6,525 nt of DNA from Anaerolineae bacterium (GTDB taxonomy: Bacteria > Chloroflexota > Anaerolineae > JAAYZQ01): positions 1-6,525 of the forward strand of contig JAFGOG010000253.1 of NCBI GenBank assembly GCA_016926595.1, read 5' to 3'. Below the pieces are notes generated by a model. The model was not told the DNA's origin. It worked only from the letters and a program-made list of their open reading frames with translations, and made no database searches. Every line of letters starts with the position of its first letter. Position 1 is the first letter of the stretch. A program made the translations under genes and the position numbers. Below are positions 1-5,093 of the stretch, one piece after another.

Positions 1-1854
1 GTCGTCCATCAGACCATCGTCCACCTGGACATACTCGGCGACGATGAGGGCAGTGGCGTGGACCAAATGCGCCTGTCCAATGACGCCCGCGCCTGGACCG
101 ACTGGCTGGACTTTGCCGATGAGACCTACTGGCAGATCCCGGCCATCGGTCGGCGCGACCACCCCATCTATCTGCAACTGGTAGACCACGCAGGCAACGT
201 CTCGGCCATCGTATCCGACACCGTGTACCTGGACGTTAATGCACCGGATCCCAAGTCGGAGAACTACTGGCTGTGGGACGACGCGACGCCGGCCGGCGCA
301 GCGGAAGCCAACTCGACCAGCTACAATCTGCGCAGCAGCGTCGGCCAAGCCCTCGACTCGCCTGTGTTGACCAGCCTGGACTACTCCCTGGTTGGCGGCT
401 TCCAGGCCGGGGCGCTGGCCGAGCCGACGGTGACACCAACCTACACCGTCTACCTGCAGCTTGGCCAGGTCATCGCCAGCGGCGGCACCGGGGCGACCAC
501 GCTGCAATCGCCCGACTTCCAGATGTACGGCACGCTGGGCCAGCCGGCGGTCGTGGTGAGCATCACCAGCGAGAGCTACGTCCTGCTCACCGGTTTCTGG
601 GGTGGCGCCGGGACCGATCCACAGCCGCCTGGGCCGCCTCCCCCACCGCCGCCACCCCCGCCGCCGCCGTGTGAATTCTACAGCCTGTCCATCAACGACG
701 GCGCGCTGGTCACCAACTCGCCCCAGGTGACGCTGACCCTCTGCGGCCCGGACGCAGAGGATGTGATGCTCAGCAATGACGGCGGTTTTGGTGGAGCCAC
801 CTGGCAGCCTTACACCACCACCCTGCCCTGGACGCTAGAGGTCTACGGCCAGTACGTCCAGCCCCGCTTTGTCTACTCCCGCTTCCGAGATAGCGTGGGA
901 GCTATCCACGGCACCTTCTTCGACGATATCCTCTACGACCCTAACGCGCCGGACGGGATGGCCGTGTTTGACCTGGCCAGCCTGCTGCCGCCGACCGGTA
1001 CCCAAACGTTGAAAGCTCAACCGCTGCGCGTGGTCAACGAGGAGAGTGTCGAGCTGTTCGTCAGCGCCACGGACGACAGCAGTGGCCTGGCCGAGATGCA
1101 GGTCAGCCTCGATCCGAACTTCCCAGGAGCGGAGTGGTTGCCCTTCTCGGCCATCGTGCCGGTCACCTTCACCACCGAGGGGACGAACACCGTTTACGTG
1201 CGCTTCCGAGACTGGGCGGGCAACGTGTCGGACGACACTTCAGACAGCCTCATCGTGGATACCACGCCACCCGTCGGCGCCGTCACCGTGCTGGAGGGAG
1301 TCGTAGGCTCGAATGCCATCTCGGTCACGGTCGTGCTATCGGCCACCGACGATACCACCGGCGTTGGTGAGGTGCGTATCAGTGCTCAAGAGTCGTTCAC
1401 CGATACCCTATGGCAGCCCTACGCGCCGCTGGTCGGTGTGCCTGTGTCCTACACGGGCCAGGCCGAGCCAACCCTCTATGTCCAGTTCCGCGATGGAGCT
1501 GGCAACGAATCGTCGGCTTACACCACCACCTACCTGGTGGACACCGCGCCGCCAGTGCTCTACGTCGGGGTCGCGCCCGGCGAGGCGCTGACCCGCACCG
1601 TGACCATCCTGGCTTACGACGAGCTGACCGGCCTGGGCCAGATGTGGCTGAGCAACGACCCGCTCCTGCTGGACGGTGTGGTAACAATGCCCTATACCCA
1701 TACCGTCACCTGGACCTTCGATGAGCGGCAGGTGGTCTGGGTGCAACTTGCCGATACCGTCGGCAACGTCAGCGAGCCATATCCGGCCTACGCCGGCGGC
1801 GAACTCGTGACAGAACACACTGTGTACCTGCCGCTGGTCATCAAGAATTGGTAA
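1..1854 (+). CDS. Secreted Ig-like repeat protein with polyproline linker and C-terminal YLPLV motif (5' partial)
   Basis: The frame is open from base 1, so the start lies upstream; the GTG at 58 is internal to an Ig-like module and is not a credible start. 617 residues are visible. In order: an Ig-like module (about 1-85, containing MRLSND and DHAGNVS); two copies of a GQ-type repeat (about 90-205, with SSVGQALD..GGFQAG and GTLGQPAV..GFWGG); a proline linker with 12 consecutive prolines (212-223); then four Ig-like modules (about 224-312, 325-420, 421-520, 521-605). The last three carry the usual D-x-x-x/T-G-x-x-x-M/V pattern and RDWAGNVS, RDGAGNES and DTVGNVS signatures, with DTTPP or DTAPP at two of the joins. 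Cys224 and Cys248 are the only cysteines in their module and may form a disulfide. The protein ends VYLPLVIKNW, a tail I recall on many Chloroflexota exported proteins, possibly for sorting or anchoring. Such modules usually serve as extracellular spacers or adhesins; no catalytic domain is visible. The family style is clear, the function is unknown. Confidence 0.88.
   Translation, partial: VVHQTIVHLDILGDDEGSGVDQMRLSNDARAWTDWLDFADETYWQIPAIGRRDHPIYLQLVDHAGNVSAIVSDTVYLDVNAPDPKSENYWLWDDATPAGAAEANSTSYNLRSSVGQALDSPVLTSLDYSLVGGFQAGALAEPTVTPTYTVYLQLGQVIASGGTGATTLQSPDFQMYGTLGQPAVVVSITSESYVLLTGFWGGAGTDPQPPGPPPPPPPPPPPPCEFYSLSINDGALVTNSPQVTLTLCGPDAEDVMLSNDGGFGGATWQPYTTTLPWTLEVYGQYVQPRFVYSRFRDSVGAIHGTFFDDILYDPNAPDGMAVFDLASLLPPTGTQTLKAQPLRVVNEESVELFVSATDDSSGLAEMQVSLDPNFPGAEWLPFSAIVPVTFTTEGTNTVYVRFRDWAGNVSDDTSDSLIVDTTPPVGAVTVLEGVVGSNAISVTVVLSATDDTTGVGEVRISAQESFTDTLWQPYAPLVGVPVSYTGQAEPTLYVQFRDGAGNESSAYTTTYLVDTAPPVLYVGVAPGEALTRTVTILAYDELTGLGQMWLSNDPLLLDGVVTMPYTHTVTWTFDERQVVWVQLADTVGNVSEPYPAYAGGELVTEHTVYLPLVIKNW
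634..669 (+). repeat. Twelve-codon polyproline tract
   Basis: Twelve consecutive proline codons, mostly CCG with CCC, CCA and CCT mixed in, lie between the GFWGG repeat region and the following Ig-like modules. The mixed codons argue for selection on the peptide as a rigid linker rather than simple recent slippage. Known biology: runs of proline stall ribosomes and need elongation factor P. Confidence 0.9.
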
Positions 1855-1864
1855 GCGTCCGCAA

Positions 1865-1893
1865 CCTCCCGAAGGCTTCCGGCCTGCGGGAGG
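1865..1893 (+). other. Intergenic hairpin between the Ig-like gene and the first paralogue
   Basis: CCTCCCG (1865-1871) pairs perfectly with CGGGAGG (1887-1893). Inside it, after one A/G mismatch, AGGC (1873-1876) pairs with GCCT (1882-1885) around the 5-base loop TTCCG. That makes 11 pairs in a 29-base element starting 11 bases after the stop at 1854. No T-run follows (the next bases are CCAGGTATC), so it is not a canonical intrinsic terminator. It could be a weak or Rho-assisted terminator, an mRNA stability element, or a structure modulating the Shine-Dalgarno site about 13 bases downstream. Confidence 0.55.
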
Positions 1894-1906
1894 CCAGGTA
1901 TCAAGA

Positions 1907-1911
1907 AGGAG
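1907..1911 (+). promoter_or_regulatory. Shine-Dalgarno site of the first paralogue
   Basis: AGGAG within AAGAAGGAGAG lies 9 bases before the ATG at 1921. It supports that start and leaves a 66-base gap after the upstream gene. Confidence 0.8.
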
Positions 1912-1920
1912 AGAGTTGAA

Positions 1921-3072
1921 ATGAACAAGAAGCATGTCGGTTTTGACGTCCCATGGCCCAACTTGAGCCAACTCTGGGTCTTTGCCCGCAAGTGGTTGCT
2001 GCCCAATCCGGGCACGCTCGTTCTGATGATCATCCTGGCCCTGGCCATCCCGGCTTTGGCTGCGCCACGCTATGCGCCGGAAGCGACGTCTACCTCGACC
2101 ATCTCCTACCAGGGTCGGCTGGCCGACTCGGGAGGCAATCCCGTGACCGACTACAAGAACATGATCTTTCGCATCTACAATGACCCAGTGTCTGGAACGC
2201 CGCTATGGCAGGAAGACTGGGTAGGTGCCAACGCCGTTGCCATCTCAGATGGCTTGTTCAACGTGATGCTTGGTAGTCTCAACCCGGACCTGGCTTCTGC
2301 TATCGAAGGTTATGATGAACTCTACCTGGGTATCGAGGTGGAGTACGATGGCGAGATGGTGCCGCGTGTGCAGTTGGGAAGTGTTCCGTTCTCCATGCAG
2401 GCGATGACGGCCCAGAGCCTTTCAGGACAGATCACCACTGACCAGATCGCCGATGGAGCGGTGACTACGGGCAAAATGAACATCGACGCGAGCCTGAATG
2501 CTAATTGGCACGACATCACGAATGTAGACCAGCTATGGGCAGGCGGGAGAATCGAGATGGGAGTAGATGGGAGTGGGGAAGGCGGCGAGTTTAGGCTAGC
2601 CTCAGGAACTACAGGAGGCTGGTGGGTCGTGGACAATTACTATGGCACCCTACGAGCCTACCACGATGCCAGCGTATACTTCACCCTTGATCAGAGCGGC
2701 AATCTATGGGCTGCGGGTACGAAATCTGCAGCGGTACGGGCCGGAGAATTTGGGCAGCGAAAACTGTATGCTGTCGAGTCGGCTGACGTCCGCTTCATCG
2801 ATGAGGGCTTTGCTCACCTTAAGGACAGTGCAGCCCGTATAGACCTGGATCCGGTCTTCATCCAAACGATCGAGGGACAGTATCTGGTCCACATCACGCC
2901 TTACGGCGATGCGAGCCTCTTCGTGTCCGAGGTTGGCGTGGACTACTTTGTGGTGAAGGCGCACCGGGGGGATCCCGATGTTGGCTTTGCCTGGAGGCTG
3001 AGCGCGACACGGAAGGGATATGCAGGCGTACGATTGGAACAGGTCGTTCCAGAAGGGCTCTCCAAGCCTTAG
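1921..3072 (+). CDS. Secreted constant-stem protein, paralogue 1, with LYAVES-type C-terminal domain of unknown function
   Basis: 383 residues. A long basic N-region (1-30, including RKWLLPNPG) precedes a hydrophobic core (about 31-46) and a likely signal peptidase site at ALA|AP (47|48). Next comes the constant domain (about 61-165) starting ISYQGRLAD, with the pattern [35 protein letters not shown]. This N-terminal domain recurs in secreted and tail-fibre-like proteins of several phyla; its function is unknown. A fibre-like IADGAVT repeat (about 171-185) follows. Residues 205-265 are Gly-rich ([28 protein letters not shown]) and resemble a beta-fibre. Residues 267-375 form a domain with [33 protein letters not shown] and [12 protein letters not shown], a C-terminal type I recall from bacterial secreted proteins, uncharacterised. 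There is no C-terminal membrane anchor. The next gene starts 74 bases downstream. It is probably an exported fibre-like surface protein; the binding target is unknown. Confidence 0.88.
   Translation: MNKKHVGFDVPWPNLSQLWVFARKWLLPNPGTLVLMIILALAIPALAAPRYAPEATSTSTISYQGRLADSGGNPVTDYKNMIFRIYNDPVSGTPLWQEDWVGANAVAISDGLFNVMLGSLNPDLASAIEGYDELYLGIEVEYDGEMVPRVQLGSVPFSMQAMTAQSLSGQITTDQIADGAVTTGKMNIDASLNANWHDITNVDQLWAGGRIEMGVDGSGEGGEFRLASGTTGGWWVVDNYYGTLRAYHDASVYFTLDQSGNLWAAGTKSAAVRAGEFGQRKLYAVESADVRFIDEGFAHLKDSAARIDLDPVFIQTIEGQYLVHITPYGDASLFVSEVGVDYFVVKAHRGDPDVGFAWRLSATRKGYAGVRLEQVVPEGLSKP
1990..2466 (+). repeat. Constant module, copy 1 (leader plus ISYQGRLAD domain)
   Basis: First of three diverged direct repeats of equal length (477 bases, 159 codons), running from KWLLPNPG to IADGAVT. 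It aligns to the other two with no gaps. The body is the most divergent of the three (roughly 70 percent amino-acid identity to copy 2, counted by eye), but its leader is nearly identical to that of copy 2. Confidence 0.85.
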
Positions 3073-3126
3073 GTCCACCGGGGCGGAGTTCTCGCATGGG
3101 CTGCAGTGACGAGTGCGGCACACACC

Positions 3127-3140
3127 AGGAGGTAGGGAGG
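3127..3140 (+). promoter_or_regulatory. Double Shine-Dalgarno region that sets the start of paralogue 2
   Basis: AGGAGG (3127-3132) and GGGAGG (3135-3140) precede the ATG at 3147 by 14 and 6 bases. The second has ideal spacing. The in-frame ATG at 3096 has no comparable site and would place 17 polar, Cys-containing residues before a leader that otherwise matches paralogue 1 in length. The start is therefore 3147. Confidence 0.8.
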
Positions 3141-3146
3141 TCACAC

Positions 3147-4118
3147 ATGAGAATTCAGAAGACAATCGACATTGAGTTGCACAAGCCCAGCCTTGGTCGG
3201 GCTTGGCCGTTCGCCCACAAGTGGTTGTTGCCAAATCCGGGCACCCTCGTTCTGATGGTCGTCCTGGCCCTGGCCATCCCGGCTCTGGCCGCCCCACGCT
3301 CCGCACCTGAAGCGACCTCTACCTCAACCATTTCCTACCAGGGCCGGTTGGCCGACAACGCTGGCAACCCCCTTACCGGCTACTACAATCTGGAGTTCCG
3401 CATCTACGACGATCCAGTAGTCGGGACGCCGCTCTGGGAGGAGTTCTGGACCGGTGGCAACTCGGTCCAGGTTTCCGATGGCCTGTTCAACGTGATGCTG
3501 GGCAGCATCAACAACACGCTGGCAACGGCCATTGAGGGGAACGACGAACTGTACCTCGGCATCACCGTGGGCACCGACAGCGAGATGGTGCCACGGGTGC
3601 AACTGGGAAGTGTACCGTTTGCGATGTATGCGGCGACAGCCGATGTGCCCGATGGGAGCATCACGACGGAAAAGATTGCAGATGAGGCAGTAACCCAGGT
3701 CAAACTGAGTGACCGGGCTGTGACAGCCACTCAGATGGACTTGTCGGGTACTCGATTAGCCGTTGGTCCGATTCCAGACTTTACAATCGGTGACCCCGGA
3801 TGGCATGATATTCCGGGTCTGACACTGACTGCGCCGGAGCCTGGAATCTACTTGATCATAGCCCATCTGAAGATCCACTCAGCAGCTGCCAATAACCAGC
3901 GCTATACAGTGGCCCTCAGGGTGGACGGGGTCGAGGTAGCTGGTACGTATACCAGCTTTGGTGGAGGAGCAAACGAAGAATCGACCGTGATGATTGTTCA
4001 CGATGCGACCCTGAACACAGGGGACACGGTCCAGGGCATCATCCAGCCGGTCACCTCTTCAACGGTGCTGGGGGTGTGGACTTCTATGCAGATGATCCGA
4101 CTTTCAAACATACCGTAA
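3147..4118 (+). CDS. Secreted constant-stem protein, paralogue 2, with jelly-roll (C1q/TNF-like) candidate head
   Basis: 323 residues from the ATG at 3147. Residues 1-31 form a long N-region with HKWLLPNPG, followed by a hydrophobic core (32-47) and a signal peptidase site ALA|AP (48|49). The constant domain (about 62-165) is followed by two fibre-like repeats, KIADEAVTQVKL and SDRAVTATQM (about 176-198). The head (about 205-323) contains WHDIPGLTLTAPEPGIYLI, then YTVALRVDGVEV, a Gly-rich turn, a VMIVHDATLNTGDTVQG strand pair, and MQMIRLS at the end. The order (entry W/I strand, PGxYLI strand, RxxVALxVDG, aL-x-x-GDtV, exit strand with I-R-L) resembles C1q/TNF-like or phage tail-tip jelly-roll heads, which trimerise. 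That fold call is inference without a search. The head shares no visible sequence with the heads of the two neighbours. The stop codon lies within the next gene's ribosome binding site, so co-translation with paralogue 3 is likely. Confidence 0.88.
   Translation: MRIQKTIDIELHKPSLGRAWPFAHKWLLPNPGTLVLMVVLALAIPALAAPRSAPEATSTSTISYQGRLADNAGNPLTGYYNLEFRIYDDPVVGTPLWEEFWTGGNSVQVSDGLFNVMLGSINNTLATAIEGNDELYLGITVGTDSEMVPRVQLGSVPFAMYAATADVPDGSITTEKIADEAVTQVKLSDRAVTATQMDLSGTRLAVGPIPDFTIGDPGWHDIPGLTLTAPEPGIYLIIAHLKIHSAAANNQRYTVALRVDGVEVAGTYTSFGGGANEESTVMIVHDATLNTGDTVQGIIQPVTSSTVLGVWTSMQMIRLSNIP
3219..3695 (+). repeat. Constant module, copy 2
   Basis: Second 477-base copy. Its leader matches copy 1 closely: over the 79 bases from GTGGTTG to CCACGC I count about 8 differences. 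Its body matches copy 3 best, with about 16 amino-acid differences over roughly 125 positions from ISYQGRLAD onward, against roughly 38 to copy 1. This is a mosaic relationship. Confidence 0.85.
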
Positions 4119-4123
4119 GGAGG
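4116..4123 (+). promoter_or_regulatory. Shine-Dalgarno overlapping the stop codon of paralogue 2
   Basis: TAAGGAGG contains both the TAA stop of paralogue 2 (4116-4118) and a strong AAGGAGG site, 8 bases before the ATG at 4132. With a 13-base gap between the genes, translational coupling is likely. Confidence 0.85.
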
Positions 4124-4131
4124 AAATCGAA

Positions 4132-5001
4132 ATGAGCCACCAGAGGAGTCTTTTTACTCACTTGAGTGAGGCTGTTGATCACTATCGCGCTGAGCGCCGC
4201 GCCATGGTGCCGGAACCGTCATCCCCAAAACACCGAGCCCGGCTGCGTTGTTTTGGCCGGCAGATGATTCCTAACGTCGGCACGCTGCTGTTGGTCGTGG
4301 TGCTGCTGCTGACCGTGCCTTCGCTAGCGGCCCCACGCTCCGCGCCAGAAGCCACCTCGACCTCGACCATCAGTTATCAAGGCCGCCTGGCTGACAGTAG
4401 CGGCAACCCCCTGACCGGCTACTACAACCTGGAGTTCCGCGTGTACGACGTGCCGACAGGCGGCACGCCGCTGTGGGAGGAGTTCTGGACCGGTGGCAAC
4501 TCGGTGGCCGTCTCTGACGGGCTGTTCAACGTGATGCTAGGCAGTATCAACACGGGCCTAGCCGCAGCCATCGAGGGGCACGACGAGCTATACCTCGGCA
4601 TCACCGTGGGCACTGACAGTGAGATGGCACCTCGGGTGCAATTGGGCAGCGTCCCGTTTGCCATGTATGCAGCTCAGGCAAACGTGCCGGATGGCAGCAT
4701 CACGACTGACAAGATTGCAGATGGAGCAGTTACCCAAGTTAAGGCCCCATTCGCTGTCGCAGGACCGAATCCCGAGAACCAGTATCGCATCGAGTTCCAC
4801 CAAGGGCAAGCGTCCGGGGGGAGCATCACTCTTACGTTCGACCAGGCATTTACAGTCCCCCCCGATGTGTTCGCGATTGGCTTCTACAACGGGCCAGTCA
4901 GCAAGGGCATATCAATCGGCAATCTGACCACAACTAGTGTGACTTTCGTCAATGTGGATCCTCCGAACATCACAGTGAGAATGATGGCGATTGGCTATTG
5001 A
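4132..5001 (+). CDS. Secreted constant-stem protein, paralogue 3, with H-type-lectin-like candidate head
   Basis: 289 residues. The N-region is unusually long (about 49 residues, with the basic stretch [14 protein letters not shown]) before the hydrophobic core (50-63); the likely signal peptidase site is SLA|AP (66|67). The constant domain (about 80-183) and one IADGAVT repeat (about 195-204) follow. The head (about 210-289) runs [30 protein letters not shown], an [16 protein letters not shown] strand pair, and ends VRMMAIGY. This matches the H-type lectin pattern: beta-strand, F-x-x-x-F-x-x-P-P-x-V, a central n-V-T-x-x-x-F-x-V strand, and a final strand ending A-I-G. H-type lectins (Helix pomatia agglutinin, discoidin C-terminal domain) are trimers that bind N-acetylgalactosamine-type sugars. 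The family call is from memory and moderate; no sugar specificity can be read. Alternatively it is another small trimeric beta-sandwich head. A later ATG at 4204 lacks a ribosome binding site, so the start at 4132 is preferred. Confidence 0.87.
   Translation: MSHQRSLFTHLSEAVDHYRAERRAMVPEPSSPKHRARLRCFGRQMIPNVGTLLLVVVLLLTVPSLAAPRSAPEATSTSTISYQGRLADSSGNPLTGYYNLEFRVYDVPTGGTPLWEEFWTGGNSVAVSDGLFNVMLGSINTGLAAAIEGHDELYLGITVGTDSEMAPRVQLGSVPFAMYAAQANVPDGSITTDKIADGAVTQVKAPFAVAGPNPENQYRIEFHQGQASGGSITLTFDQAFTVPPDVFAIGFYNGPVSKGISIGNLTTTSVTFVNVDPPNITVRMMAIGY
4258..4734 (+). repeat. Constant module, copy 3
   Basis: Third 477-base copy. The body is close to copy 2 ([23 protein letters not shown] and [10 protein letters not shown] are shared by these two only). 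The leader is divergent ([26 protein letters not shown] against [14 protein letters not shown] leaders). The stretch [18 protein letters not shown] at the mature N-terminus is identical in all three copies. Confidence 0.85.
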
Positions 5002-5007
5002 GAGAGA

Positions 5008-5075
5008 TATTCCAACCGGAGTGCTTGCGGCCATTGATGGAAACGGCGGTTCGAAAAGCCTCAGAGGGCCGTGAG
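5008..5075 (+). pseudogene. Possible decayed fragment of a fourth constant module
   Basis: In the 92-base spacer, one reading frame gives IPTGVLAAIDGNGG, which resembles [15 protein letters not shown] of paralogue 3 and INNTLATAIEGNDEL of paralogue 2. At DNA level GCGGCCATTGATGGAAACGG matches the paralogue 2 segment around 3525-3546 at most positions. The later landmarks CCTC and CCGTG recur at nearly the same distances (26 and 36 bases after ATTGA, against 23 and 34). It has no start, no leader and an early stop, so it could only be a remnant. The similarity is short and by eye; chance is a real alternative. Confidence 0.3.
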
Positions 5076-5082
5076 CCAAGAA

Positions 5083-5087
5083 AGAGG
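5083..5087 (+). promoter_or_regulatory. Shine-Dalgarno site of the CHAP gene
   Basis: AGAGG in GAAAGAGGTTTGCA lies 6 bases before the ATG at 5094 and supports that start. I see no convincing promoter or terminator in the 92 bases between paralogue 3 and this gene, so read-through from the array is possible. Confidence 0.65.
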
Positions 5088-5093
5088 TTTGCA

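Noticed and set aside
58..60. GTG as the start of the Ig-like gene
   Set aside because: The same frame is open to base 1 and the codons before 58 fit the start of the same Ig-like module, so the gene continues upstream of the window.
634..669. G-quadruplex on the - strand opposite the polyproline codons
   Set aside because: Only two G-runs of three or more occur on the - strand in this tract; the pattern is explained by CCN codons.
1408..1971. Antisense reading frame of 187 codons opposite the Ig-like gene
   Set aside because: It lies opposite a well-supported Ig-like coding frame, crosses its stop into the next gene, has no ribosome binding site and shows no recognisable domain; it is a shadow of high G+C coding sequence.
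3096..3146. Upstream ATG for paralogue 2
   Set aside because: It has no Shine-Dalgarno sequence, and would add residues unlike paralogue 1; the ATG at 3147 has GGGAGG at 6 bases.
2704..3306. Antisense reading frame of 200 codons spanning paralogues 1 and 2
   Set aside because: It runs through two supported coding regions and the spacer between them, with no domain signature.
1921..5001. Diversity-generating retroelement or phage tail-fibre cassette
   Set aside because: The variable heads are different folds, not adenine-directed variants of one repeat. No reverse transcriptase, template repeat or phage structural gene is in the window.
5002..5093. Promoter or intrinsic terminator between paralogue 3 and the CHAP gene
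   Set aside because: The best inverted repeat (CTCA/TGAG near 5060-5076) is only 4 bp with no T-run, and no -35/-10 pair stands out.
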